Part shown: positions 11,100 through 22,967 of the stretch, in pieces | How the letters are laid out: every line of letters begins with the position of its first letter | How positions within the stretch are numbered: position 1 is the first letter of the stretch | Source of the DNA: Ixodes scapularis | Lineage: Eukaryota > Arthropoda > Arachnida > Ixodida > Ixodidae | Assembly: GCF_016920785.2 (NCBI RefSeq) | Contig: NW_024609846.1 | Location: forward strand, 117,827,473 to 117,891,472 | Direction: 5' to 3' | DNA: 64,000 bases | Position numbers and translations under genes: made by a program | The notes under the pieces: model-generated | Database searches by the model: none | Seen by the model: only the letters and a program-made list of their open reading frames with translations | Told to the model about the DNA's origin: nothing

Positions 11100-13950
11100 A
11101 AACTGCCATGTAAACAATCTGGGTTATATTTTATATAATACAAACGACCTATAGCTGTTCTAGTAACGTTGGCTTGTAGCAGTGCATTTGACAAGAGTCT
11201 CTCTTGAATACTATCGGGCACGAATGAAATGTGAGCAGCGGAGCGCGCGATTTTCGATACGTGATTTTCGAACTTAGAGACAAATATACTTAATTTCATC
11301 TTGCGTTGAACCGCAGCGTAAGGTAAGAGGCTGTGACACGGCCCTGGCAAGACATTCTTACGCATCGCAAAGTAGTGAGTCAAAAACTGATAGGACAAGG
11401 CAGGGGTACCCCAGCGATTTTTTTATAGTCGCTGATTTTGCCTTATGATTGGCTCAACGCATCGACAGACATGGCTGTACAAGTCCCCTAAGTATTGTGC
11501 GAAAATAGAATAAAATCTCGAAGTTACTGCATTTTTTTATATTACGTTCTCATCTTGTTTCTCAAACCGAAAGCCCCTCCCGGCAACACTGAAATGTGAC
11601 GACAGAAATGGTACAAAGTGAACAGTCAACCCAGTTCCCAAAGGATTACGAGACGTTTGATGGCGGTAAAATAATGCTGGAAAGCTCATTCACTGACAAT
11701 CACAAAAAAAAAAAAGCTTGGCAGACTTTATTTAAGACTACGTGTGCGACCTTAAAGTCTGTATAATTTGTGACGTCACACCACTGGAAATGGAAATTTG
11801 GTTTCATCATGATCTTCATTTACGGTTTTATGAATCGCTAGTTTAAGTTTCGACAAAATAAATATCATACCGTGTGGCGTGAAGACTAAATACGTGTATT
11901 CAGAAAATACACTTTGTTTTGGTAGCTCGAAAAACGGCCGGAGTTCCCCTTTGACGTTTTGTTCGTGTTTTGTACCAGTGACACATCATGTGTGTTCTAA
12001 AGAAGCTCTCAAACGTAATATTTATTATATAAATATGGTGGATGTTTGGAGAAATTAGGCTTCTGGTTGACAATGCTAGCGTTACCGTCATGTTCGCTTT
12101 TTCAACATTCATGGTACCATGGCCGATGTGAAGTCTTACAAAAAATCGTCAGAATAAAAATTTTCTATTCAAAAGTTATTACGTAAAAAACATCTTTAAA
12201 ATGACCCTGCTGCTTGTTTAAAATATCACCTGGCAGTTGTAATTGCGCTGACTGCGCTCTCTTTCGTTCACTGTTTCTTGAAGTACGAGAGGACTGATTA
12301 AAATAATTTCTGAAATAAAAAAAAAATATTAAAGAATGGATAGGTTCAATTTTGCACAGATCGAAACCCTCTCGAGGGGATCTTTGGGTATCAGACGTTG
12401 ATAGCGTTGATACCGCTTCGGAAGCGTGTGTCGCCGGGATCGCCACGGCACAGCGGGTTGATGACAGTGGTGAATCCAAACAGTGTCATTGGTAGCATAT
12501 CTGGTGTCGCTGGCAAAAATATGTTTATTCGGCAGCTCCTCTTGCCTTTAATGGCGTTGGGAAAAGAACAAAATCAGCTTAATTCCGTCGCATATGCTTT
12601 GTGAGTCACTTCCCATCAGCCCCCTATAGTGCAGTGGAGCAAACCTTCATCGGCACTTTCACATCCGACACTCGAGTTCTGGCCGGCAAGTCCATGGAGG
12701 CAAGACATTTCTCAAGGCGGTTAGATTTGAGTCAACGTTCCACTGTTTAAGCCTATAGTCGATCTTTTGAGTGTCGGAAAAGTCTCAAATTTTCCTTGTG
12801 GCAGAGAAAGTAAAGGCAGAGCTTCTGCGGAGCCTGCTTCTGCTCAACATGCTAGGCTTCTGTGTAACGTGCCATGACATTATTACTCACAAAATGGAGA
12901 CTGCAATGCTTCGCGTCAACCTCGGTACGTCAAGAGGTTTCAGCCCCGATAACCAAAGGCACTTGAGTTTGTGCAGTGAATCGAGCGAAGTACACAAGTC
13001 AGAGTTTTCTCGAACATCGCAGACAGAAAACGTTATATCCGCACCGTCACCTCGTCGAACTTCTATCCAGCGCCATTTTAACTCGCGCACTGATACGCGC
13101 CTGACGAGCCAGGTGACATCACTTCTAAACTGGAGCTTGATGGGCAGTTGAGGTCCCTAACCTTCCGCTGCTATTCAGCAAGATGAAACGAAGTATAGGA
13201 ACTGATAAAACCGCGTAGTAGAAGGAGAGCCACTAGGGTGGACATATAGCCAGCCGGCGCCAGCCAGGTGATGCAAGCAGGGTGAGAGCCCACGGCTATA
13301 CCCTGTCTCGTTGTAAATTGGCAAAGGGTGAAGGATAAGCCCAAACATTGCGTGCCTACGGCTTTAATATTTCTCTATGCGAGCGAGCGCAACGCACATA
13401 TATCGGAGCATGACGCAGCAAAAAGCTTGACACTTCTCAGTAAAAGTGCACTGCGGTGACATCTAGTCATGTTCCGATCGGCCAGCCAAGGCGTAGCTTC
13501 CGCCGCACTGGCATGTTATGCGATCATGGCTTCTTGGCCTACCCAGCATTTCTTGCTTCAGAAACAAGGCTGAGCGGCGCCACCAGAGTAATAGCTCACG
13601 TTTGAGGCATGCAGACGCCACTCCCAGGCATACCCAATATTTATTGCTTCAGTTCTGGATAGCACAAAACCAAAAGGTAGACGCGCCCCCTCGTAGATTC
13701 CTTTCGACCTCTTAGTTTCTAAAAACCGCTTTCGTGTAACGTTTGCCATGTTTATATATGACGTAGTTGGGTTGAGCGACAAAAACTAAAGTACATAGTC
13801 TATGCATAGCTACAAAAAGCCAAGAAAAAGTATAACTATTGGTACCAACCCCTTTAATTCTAGCGCTTTCCAATGGGCAAATAAAGTTATTTGCTTTTTT
13901 GCCCAAACTCAGTCACTAACAATTGAACAAGGCGGCGGCCAAGAAAAACG
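11100..13950. other. No gene recognised
   Basis: Mixed AT-rich sequence with A- and T-tracts (for example 11703-11715). Open frames up to about 126 codons occur but lack recognisable motifs. Confidence 0.35.
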
Positions 13951-13955
13951 GTATA

Positions 13956-14262
13956 TAGTCGGCGACAGCTGACAGGTGAAGAGTCCAGAAGCTCCTCCCA
14001 CCTCTTCCTATTTGAGCAGAGCGAACGCTGGAGAGGTCGCCATCCCTCCACCGATCGCTCAAGCAGAATCATCTGGTGGGCTATTTGGTTGAACATGGCA
14101 GCGTATATACCGAAAAGACGAGGACTAGGGGCACAGGACAGCGACTATTCGGTGTCCCACTTCTACTTCTCCTTATCTTTACTATATATGACAGTGTTCG
14201 TTTAGCGAAGGTGGAAAGAAGTGGAAAGAGGCTCCCTTGAACTCTTAACCTGTCACCGACTA
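13956..14262. mobile_element. TA-flanked MITE, TIR TAGTCGGYGACAG
   Basis: The left TIR TAGTCGGCGACAGCTGACAG and the inverse of the right end (TAGTCGGTGACAGGTTAAGAG, listed here as an alignment of 12 clear bases plus a looser tail) are each flanked by TA (13954-13955 and 14263-14264), as expected for Tc1/mariner-type insertion. About 307 bp, non-coding. Similar single ends occur at about 25652 and 53404. Confidence 0.65.
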
Positions 14263-14917
14263 TACTTGCCTCCAGGAAGCGCAGCGTGTAACAAAGGTCA
14301 CGTGCTTCGCTGTTCGAAATTCAACGGGATCCGGTAGTACCTTTCGTAACTTAGTGCTACATTTAATGCTTCTTAAATGGTTGCTTCTTACTTTGCTAAA
14401 TGTTTCACCTTTTTTTTTAGTCACTCGCCGATTCTCATATAAAAAAAGACAGATTATCATTAAAAGTGAGAAATTACGCTAGGAGAAAAAATAATTAAAC
14501 AAGAAAAAATAAATGAAAAAAAAAATACTGTTGAAAATGAGAAGGATACTAATGTTTGCTGGTGGTGAGCATTAGGCATTGTTGATTGGATTGCAGTTAC
14601 GCTCGTTTTACTCAAGGTCCTTTGCTTTTGAAAATTCAATGTATCTACCGCTCTCAAACGCAAATGGATATTCCCAGCCTTCGAGTGCCGGGATTACTCG
14701 AGTAACAACGCCTCCCGTAGTCCCAGCACCTAAAACATTTTACTCACTGCTTGATCCAGTTTGTCTCAATGAGTGAGGAAAAACAACATCTACTTAAACC
14801 GGATCAGCAAATAACAAAAAAAAAAATAAGAAAAAAACATGCATCAAGTTTTGAAAGCCATATCTTTGCCGCTCATTCTTCAATTTATTAAAATGGTACA
14901 TTTTACGAGTAACTCAC
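14263..14917. other. No gene recognised; possible downstream intron
   Basis: A-rich tracts and short frames. It lies immediately 3' of the last recognised exon of the minus-strand cysteine-rich gene, so it is probably intron of that gene. No further exon was identified. Confidence 0.35.
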
Positions 14918-17900
14918 ATGTAGTGTTGTAGGCATCATAGCAGGGGCATGTGTAGCAATATAGGTCCTGAAACCGGTAAGCGCAGTATTCGTTCTGGGGG
15001 CACACGAAACTCTGTAAAAGAAACAAAAAACAATTTCAGGCGAGAAATTTTGTTCAGATATTAACCCTCGTGGCATATTCATTGGCGAGATTGTGTAAAA
15101 GGACAGCTATTTGTTTAAGGGATAAGCACTCCCAATTTAAAGACTACCTGCTGCCCAAGTTCTTCATCTAGAATTGTCATTAAAGTGGGCAAAACCAATG
15201 CAGACTTTGAAATAGGGCTGGGAAATTGATTGATTAACCTACCTATTAATCGAATAATGCTTTAATCGCGGTTAACTTTTTAACCGGTTAATTGGCTAAT
15301 TTTTGCCGAAACAAAAGAAAGTAAATATTCAACGCTTTCACCACGCAGATGGGTACGAGTACACCTTTATGACACGTACACTTAAGGTTAAATTTTACCC
15401 TAAAGTAAACTGCAGAGGCGAGATTTCTGACTCAAGACAATTGCAGAATGCTAAACGTGTCCCAGTCATGTCAACGCCGTTCGAGTGTCCGTTTAGGACA
15501 GCAGGGACTCTTGTGAACATTCAAAAGAGGTCGCTCTTGCCGGTGAATAGAAACGGACCTCTTTGCCTCATGCAGCAGAAGTAATAACCTGTGAGCGTCT
15601 TTGAACCGTTCTCAACTCACATCGAGGTTGATTCGAAATGTAAATTGTATATTGCGCCGTTTATATTCATCAAGAATAAGAGAGAACACTCTTTTTTTTA
15701 ATATTTTGTGCATGGAAATGTACGCGACCTTTTAATCGTTTAATTAATCGACTAAATGGTGGCGATTCATCGGGTTAAAAGTTTTAATCGACGCCCAGCC
15801 CTACTTTCAAATGATTGAACCAGGGCCGTATATCACTTAATTTATATCTGGCGCATTTAATCAGTGACCGGATTGCTAGTTCAAGAAAACTGGAGTATAG
15901 CACTGGGGCTTTTTATGACAGTGGTCAGGGATGGGCAGTATTTCAAGTACAAGTATTTGAAATACGTATTTCAAATACTTTGTGTATTTTGCATTTGTAT
16001 TTAATTACAAATTGGGCAATGTATTTGACGTGTGTATTTAAATACTAAAACGTGGGTATTTCAAATACAATTATAATTAAATACAATTTTGTGGGCGAAA
16101 ATACATCTTGTTTTTGTGCATGTGGTTGTAAGATATAGTCTCCGTCCTTTATTCGGCCATGGGGCTTTTTTTCTTTTTCTCCTCCGGCTTTATTACAAAG
16201 GCACTGTCCAGAGCAGGAAGAAAACTACGTTCCGCACCGAATGCAGTGTCTCTCAATCAAGCACAAGCGTTTAGTGACTTTGTGATTACGGTGCTAGTGC
16301 AGGGCAGGAATGGTGACGAAATCTACTTTCACAGGCAGACTGGCTAAGTAAGTGCCTGTGACAACGTGTGATGCTTTCCAGCCTGATTTCCATCCATATT
16401 TTTGCCTGGAACATTCTAAATGCGCGGGTCGTCCAGATTTTCGTAACTGGTGGGAGTTGCAACAATAAAAAATTCTCTAGCTAGTGATGCGCGTGTCGGT
16501 CGTCTCGGTTCTTTGTTGGTCTTTACCAAAATATAATCCACAAAAAAAAGCTGCTTGAAGCTCTAATTTTTTCACCTATTACATCCAAGCTGATTACATT
16601 TTTTTAATTATATTTCAATTACGTTACTAGAGCCTCGCACACTAACTCCAGAGTGTGCGATGCAAAATTAAAATGAGATGCCCAGAAACTTGTTGCGGGT
16701 GCCCTGAAGTCGCTGACGGAAATTTTGAGGAATGTATTTGGAAAAGTATTTGGAGGAGACCAAATACATTTGGTTGTATTTGTATCTTGTATTTAAATGC
16801 TTTCTTGGAAATGTAATTAGATTTGTAATAAAATACATTTTGACGAAGTATTTTGTATTTGTATTTCGATACATATTTGCATGTATTTTGCCCATCCCTG
16901 ACAGTGGTCATGGAAAGTTTCAGCAAAATCTAACGTGCTTCTTTCCTTTCGACCGGTCTGGTCGTAATCCAACCTAAACATTTTACGTACGCTTATTGTT
17001 CCTTTAACATAAAATCTGTTTATGAACTGGACATCATGCTAAGGAAATTAGGCGGGCCAAAGCAACATAAAATATACAGAGCCCACGAAAGCCAATAAAT
17101 ACGCATACCAAGCACAAAGAAGCATAGTTATACTTATAATTTATCCCACTTTTTCCTAATGAACGAGATTTACCAAGCGGCAAAGAGAGAATCAAATCGC
17201 GGATTATGCGATCCGCAGCCCGGCGCCTTTGTTCGGCGTCCCTGAGAGGAGGCGAACAAGAGAGCAAGCAGCTGAACCAAGTAAAACTCAGCAGATCCTG
17301 CTTTGGACGTGCGCAGTTGGCTTCCGAATCACGAAGCGTAGCTCTACGTGATCTGACCATGCCACTGCTCCTTAATGAAGTTTAACTTTTTTTCTCGATA
17401 TTTCTGATTGATCATTCAGATGAACGTACGAGCTGCGTCGAGCTTGGAACACCCCCGAAACTGCCCAAAGTATTCCGTAAACAAGCACATTAAATCACAA
17501 CGCACGCATAATTCATGTACGACATATTCTGAGTTCACCAGTTTTCTTAAAATGATCAAGGTATGAGTTAACTTTCTATGTAAAGTAACCGATTGCTCGT
17601 AGAAGGTAAAAAAAAACTATTTCGCGAAATCAACGTGGTGGGTTGTCAGCACGCTCAAATAAGCATCGTCTACATGTAGCTATGGCAGCCCGGGAATACA
17701 CTATGCAGCCAGATATAGTACACGGCGTTGTATGAAAACGTTTTTTTCTCCCATGATTCAGATGACTGATATCAGCGTATCAAACCATTCGACGGTGTCG
17801 ATTCTCTGGTTCAGCGACTTTAGTTTAATCTGCGGTGCTCTGGGAGCGTTCAGCGACTTTATTTTAATCTACGCTGACTATACGGTTAGATGCAGTAGCT

Positions 17901-19397
17901 ATACATACGTTTGGTCCCTCACATCTGCTGACCTGGTCTTCAGCCAGAATACCTGAAAATATTGAAACTCAATATTGAAAAAGGTTGGTGACGCTAACGC
18001 TTAGAACTTAGAAGAGAACTTCCATACGATAGACCCTTGCCATTCAATAATTAGATGCTTCGAGATCATTCAATAAAGAAAATAGAATAAACAAAAGCAT
18101 TGCCATGCAGATAGAAACAGGCAGGAATGGGGATTGTGCAGAGTGCCTGGGTTCTGCCGTGTGAGCGTTTACTCGACGTGCTCGCAGCTGCGGTTCGTTA
18201 ACACATATCCACCGCTGATGTTCGAGCACCAAGCTGGTGTTCGAATAATGCAGCGATATCTTAAAATCAAGAAGGGCTTCGGAAAACAGTTCTACTTACA
18301 TTCAAATGGCGATGAGGGGCAGTTCTTCTTACGGCAGGTATAACCTGATAAGCACTATTGAAAAATTTTCAACATTATTTCAATCAAGTTTTGTTGCATA
18401 TTAAGACCAGCGCAATTATGCTTCGTTTCACTTCAAGTGACAGCGCGTTCAAAGCCTAAAAGACAAAGAAGAGCATGCGAATAAACTAAAAGCACAAAGT
18501 TTCTGCTCTTAGCTAGATGAGCTGGAAAATGAGCATCTACAAAATGACGGCGAGGACCATGACGTTGCGCCACACGCACTGCTTGATTTTTCCCTTGGCT
18601 CGTACCATACAAGTATAAGAGCATATTGCGCTCTTTTAGACACCTGCGGAATCATCTGGTGCCGGCACCAAGCACATGTGTGAATGACGAAGTAAGTGAG
18701 TAAGATAGATACATTTATCAAAATCGGAGAAGAAGAAAATGTAGCAGGACAAGAAAATTTTTTTTCAGTGTACGTATCCAAATTTTATTACAGTATAAAA
18801 TTCTTTTTCACGCTTTTCTGCCTTACTGTCGGTTTGACGAAACTTGGCAACCTAAATTCGCAACAAAAGAGCACAAAGCAGAATCCAGATGTCTGAATTT
18901 TAACAATTGCTATGACATATGCTGATGACGGGCAAGATATTTCTTGTTGAAATGTGCGAACTGAAGCGAATATTGAAAAAAAAAACGCTAGTAGAATTTA
19001 TGTAATTTGTAAGTATCAGCTCACGTCCGCCGTCCTCCGTGGTGGTTGACGCTACTGCAAAGGACTTAGTTGTCTAGTGCTAAGTGTCCCGTCTTATTTA
19101 AAAATAATTTGGCATCATTCAAAAAAGGGAAAAAAAAACACCCTGTATAGCCTTAAACCTCTTTGAGAACGTGCTTACCGAGCATGTGCTGGTCGAGACG
19201 TCAATACCTGCAAAAAACAAAGAGCAGTTCCATGATATTTAAAGTCCTCCTCCACCGAGAGACCTTGAAACGAATGAAATCCCAGACGAGCAGTTTGTTT
19301 TTTTCCTAGACTTACAGAATTTATCCTCGGTGCACGCCTGGCCTTGGAGGTATTTGTAATGGGTCACGCAAAGTTGCCCGTTTGAGCAGCTTGAGTC
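14918..19397 (-). CDS. Cysteine-rich modular secreted-type peptide gene, partial
   Basis: Minus-strand exons in transcript order are 19316-19397 (82 nt, phase 0 to 1), 19179-19207 (29 nt, 1 to 0), 18827-18851 (25 nt, 0 to 1, weakest), 18300-18344 (45 nt, 1 to 1), 17909-17952 (44 nt, 1 to 0) and 14918-15011 (94 nt, 0 to 1). All have AG acceptors, mostly after a T-rich tract, and GTAAGT, GTAAGC, GTAAGG, GTATGT or GTGAGT donors, and successive phases agree. The first two exons give one module, DSSC-x5-C-x11-C-x5-C-x7-C, with Cys 4 made across the splice (T|GT). The last gives SFVC-x5-C-x11-C followed by CPCYDAYNTT. Signal-peptide exon and 3' end are not identified. The function is unknown. Two hAT-type elements lie in the intron before the last exon. 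The 41% identity and identical spacing shared with the plus-strand exons at 50036-52311 are the main support. Confidence 0.6.
15213..15803. mobile_element. Non-autonomous hAT element, TIR TAGGGCTGGG
   Basis: Both ends read TAGGGCTGGG inward, followed by ATTAATCG- and TTAATCG-rich subterminal sequence. The flanks are CTTTGAAA (15205-15212) and CTTTCAAA (15804-15811), an 8-bp target duplication with one change. Length 591 bp, no transposase. It lies in an intron of the minus-strand cysteine-rich gene. Confidence 0.85.
15926..16900. mobile_element. Non-autonomous hAT element, TIR CAGGGATGGGCA
   Basis: The ends CAGGGATGGGCA and its inverse are flanked by a perfect 8-bp duplication ACAGTGGT (15918-15925 and 16901-16908). 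Subterminal zones are full of AAATAC/GTATTT repeats. Length 975 bp, with no transposase coding sequence. The intact duplication suggests a fairly recent insertion in the same intron as the neighbouring hAT element. Confidence 0.9.
16980..17908. other. Intronic sequence, nothing further recognised
   Basis: No transposon ends or further exon of the minus-strand cysteine-rich gene were recognised here. Confidence 0.35.
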
Positions 19398-19544
19398 CTA
19401 TGGAAGAAACGCGTGGGAGGTGGTTACGACTGAGGCAGAGGGACAAGTTCGGCCGACGGAAGTGTTAAAACATTGGTAGAGCCACATTCTCTGCGGGCGG
19501 CGTTGCATTGGCTTTACGTACACTTTTCAGTCTAAAGCCGGGGA

Positions 19545-19745
19545 CACACTGCTCGTGCATCGTACAGAAGACCAGGTATGCATAAGAGCCATATGTAAAG
19601 AAACTTTTGTGAGTTTTAGTATTGCGTTCTCGAGGAAACCCCATCATTGTGCGTTTGTGTCGCGTTTTATTACACTGCGCGTGCGCGGGAGTCTACATAA
19701 CGTCTTGGATTGGCGCATGGTGATGACGCGCGTGAGCAGAGCTTG
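19545..19745. repeat. Diverged copy of the GCGCATGG-centred MITE family
   Basis: Shares GTTTTAGTATTGCG, a CTGCGCGTGCGCGG core and CTTGGATTGGCGCATGG with copies at about 21663-21855, 39768-39960 and 60365-60573. It is the most decayed full-length-like copy. Confidence 0.55.
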
Positions 19746-20404
19746 TTTCTTTATTTAGACGAGAGGTCTGGGAGGCTGGAGCAAAAGGCGACCAAAGCCG
19801 CCTGGCAATGTTCCAGTCCCCGTTACAGCGCTATAGCAGCAGAGCAACAAGAGACATAATTACAGACATGCAACGAATGGTGCACTTGTAGCATTGGCTT
19901 AATGTCAAACTAAGAATATATATATATATCTGAACATAAAGTGGGATGATATATGTGCTATAAATTATACAAAACAAAGGGAAGACGAAAAGAAAAAGGA
20001 AGGAAGGGTGAGAGCCGTATTATTGCTGAGGACCTAATATGCAAGGCTTTATTTTGTTTTATAAATTTCGAGGTGATTGACAGTAATAATGACTACCGTT
20101 TCTGGGAATCTACATAAAAATCCAGGAATTATGTAACTCGAAAGTTAAGACCCATAATTTGGGGGAGTTTTTTTTATAACATATTTTCCATGACGTAATT
20201 AAGTCATGTGGTTTTGCTGTGGTTTTTTGTGGTTAATTTTCTTGAAATAGAGACTCGCTGTTTTTAAATTCTGTGTAATTTTCTAGAGTCACTCTCAAGT
20301 AATAATGTTGTTGGAAGGAAAGAGTATTGTTTTTTCAGAAAAGAAGCAGCAGTATGCGGTAACTACCTAGACTATCTATGCACCGGACAGCTTTCTTCTG
20401 TAGG

Positions 20405-21440
20405 ACTAGTAACTTGTCAAGCTTAGTTGTGTTGTTGTTTCCCAAATTATTGAATAGTGCTTAAGACGGGTGTGTAACAATGCATAATATAACTGACGTT
20501 TCAACCAAGAAGGCAGAAGTAGCCGAACTCTACGAAAAATGCCGATAGATTGGTAAAGCTTTGAACGAAGGTGTTCCACATGTCGAGGCCAAGTTAAACT
20601 CTCACCTAAACAAAGACCACAAAATTTATGCGACCTAACGTTTTTTATAAATGTGCTTTCAAAATTTACCTTTATTTGATAGTCAATAGGTTTATTTTTA
20701 GGCTTAAAAATAATATATTTTGTCTTGCCAGTGTTCAACTGAAGTTTGTTGGACTGTAACCATAGGGGTAAATCAATGAACCACTCATTTGACATTGTTT
20801 ATAGCTTCATTAGGTTTGAATAAAAAAATACATTCGTATTATCACCGTACAAATGAATATATGGTGTATTCGGCAGATTTACAATGTCATTTATATACAA
20901 TAGAAATAACAATCGACCAAGAATAGATCCTCGCGGTACACCATAAGTAATTGTTTCAAGCTGCTAACGCATCCCATTTACGAACATATATTGAGAACGT
21001 GACGATAAGTAACTACGAATCAGTGCCAATGCAGTGCCTTTGATTACATACATTGGCAGTTTTGTTAACAAAATATCGTGCTTTATAAAGCCTTGCTATA
21101 GTCTAAAAAAATTCCGAGTGTGAAAAGCTTATTTCCTATACATTGTTAATACTTTTATTTTCATTTCCGTTGATTTGTTCTTTTGAAACCCATATTATTG
21201 ACTTGCAATTAAATTATTTGCACCAGGAAAGTGGATGAGCTTGGTGAATATAAGTCTCTCCAAAAGTTTAGAAAACATAGGTAAAACCGATATGGGTCGG
21301 TAATTACTCAGGTCGTTCAGCGCTCCACCTTTGCGCAAAACGCAAACCCTCGCTATTTTCATTGTCTGGAAAAATGCCCTTGCTTAAACCGGCGTTAAAT
21401 ATATAGACGAGTGGTGAGGATATTAAATGAGACACAGCTT
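20405..21440 (-). mobile_element. LINE fragment, reverse transcriptase
   Basis: Minus-strand RT blocks occur in the expected order: LSNYRPISVLPMFSKLLE near 21300-21250, a SYLSSRSQYMFVNG segment near 21010, YGVPRGSILGRLLFLLYIND near 20950-20890, HLYGDN where YADD is expected near 20860, and the thumb region with WLQSNKLQLNTGKTKYIIF near 20750. After that come PSWLKRQLYYALLHTRLKHY and the end of homology. Multiple stops are present. It is a dead copy, 5' truncated. Confidence 0.8.
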
Positions 21441-21855
21441 TAATTGGTTCGGCTTTTAGCGCGCAACCCTAACGCGAACGCACAGCTTTTGCGTGTGCTC
21501 CTATACGCAATACTAAAACTCCCTGCTATCTCCATGCCATATCATAACATAATCACCTCGTCTTTTTTACAGTTGCATGTGGGAAAAAGAGGCAACATTA
21601 TGAAGGTATGGGGGTTGGAGTGAAAGAATTCACGACTTGGTGCCTATAAACGCGACGACAGCTAGTTTTAGTATTGCCTGTACTAGCGAACGCAAGCTCT
21701 GTTCGTTAGCGTTGCGTGTTCCACAGTGCGCGTGCGCGGAGCCCAAACTGCGGTCTTGGATTGGCGCATGGCGACGATGCGCAAGAGCAGCGTGTAGAAC
21801 GCAACGCAAACGAAAGGCACAGTGCTTGCGTTTGTTCCTATAGGCTGTACTAAAA
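21440..21855. repeat. Two copies of the GCGCATGG-centred MITE family, one partial
   Basis: A partial right end lies at about 21455-21530 (CGCAACCCTAACGCGAACGC, then ATACGCAATACTAAAACT). A nearly complete copy lies at about 21663-21855 with inverted ends around GTTTTAGTATTGC and a central TTGGATTGGCGCATGGCGA. Confidence 0.65.
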
Positions 21856-21868
21856 AGTAATTTACCGA

Positions 21869-22223
21869 AGTCTTGGGGAGGACAGGTAACGAGTAACCTA
21901 ACTACGTTACGCTTTATTAAAAATACGTAACGGAAGTACGTTACGCGTTACTAGGGAATTGTAGTAGACCGTTCCCGCAGCCCGCTAAGCACTCGGATAG
22001 CGCTCCGTAATCCGCCGCAAGACCTTGATCACTATGCAGAGAGGGCTGGCGGCGCGCATGCGCAGCTGCGGCGTTTTCTTCGGGGATAACATAGCGGAGG
22101 AGGAAAACGATCTGCTACAACTCCCTATTGTTTCGAATAAATCACGAGTACGTTACTAAGTTACCAAAGAATGTTACTCGTTGCCGGTATCGCCGTAGCT
22201 GGTAGTGCGTTACGTCCAAGACT
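21869..22223. mobile_element. GTTACG-rich MITE, ends AGTCTTGG
   Basis: Inverted ends AGTCTTGG enclose many GTAACG/CGTTAC motifs at both sides, the composition of known 'TAACG' hAT-type MITEs. No matching target duplication was found. Relatives lie at about 42520-42665 and 44435-44994. Confidence 0.55.
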
Positions 22224-22350
22224 ACAAGAGACACGGTGCTAGCTGCAGATACGACGTCAAGATTATTGTTGTTCGAAGCACGGTTGTTTCATACATGAGT
22301 AAGATTGGAGCACATCCGAAAACTGTGGATTATGCCTACGTCACAGTATA

Positions 22351-22774
22351 TGGTGCCTGGAGCGCGTCTTCGACTGGTGTGTTTAGAGTCCTATGCTGCC
22401 CAAACACGAAAGGTGATTTCGAATTGGCAACAAATGGCGTCACAGATGCCGGAGTGTCATGCGGTTGCATGACGCGATCCTGACGGTTGGTGGTGGAAAT
22501 GCTAATGAGGAGCTGCGAATAGCACAAGCGAACGTGAGTCTCACTGTCGTCACTGCGTCCCAACTTCTCGCTGCTGAAGCTTCCGTGGACTGCCTCACTG
22601 GAGAACGACCTGCAGCAGAACAGGCGTCTGCCACATACACCACAGCTGTCGGGACGCCGCCAGGATCGCGACTGGCGACAGCATGATACTTCTATGACGT
22701 CATCAGGCAAAAATCGAAGGACCACTTTTCTGGACGCTGTAAACACACCATTCGTAGACGCGTTCCAGGCACCA
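22351..22774. mobile_element. TA-flanked MITE, 35-bp TIR starting TGGTGCCTGG
   Basis: The first 35 bases (TGGTGCCTGGAGCGCGTCTT onward) match the inverse of the last 35 with three changes. TA flanks both ends (22349-22350, 22775-22776), as for a Tc1/mariner-type insertion. 424 bp, non-coding. Confidence 0.75.
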
Positions 22775-22967
22775 TAGTGGCAGGAGCGCCATTCGAGAAA
22801 GAAGCACAGCCCAGACGGTGTCCGCACGCTGTCTTTTGCATGATGTATATTAGAAGCGTGCCGGCGGCTTCAGGTTCAGGGTTTAACCAGTTTATCCTCT
22901 GGCAAGGGACTCCTTTTCCGATTCAAGTTAACTGACGCCTCTGTGAGGTCAAATAGCCTTAAAAAAA

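Noticed and set aside
11075..11160. Possible continuation of the minus-strand cysteine-rich gene (C-x10-C after an AG at about 11143)
   Set aside because: It runs directly into LINE sequence, lacks a proper donor, and lies 3.8 kb past the last good exon.
16642..16926. 94-codon Lys/Tyr-rich frame
   Set aside because: Generated by the AAATAC repeats at the end of the non-autonomous hAT element.
18500..18680. Cysteine-containing minus-strand segment between recognised exons
   Set aside because: No acceptor/donor pair gives the needed phase, and the cysteine spacing does not match the module.
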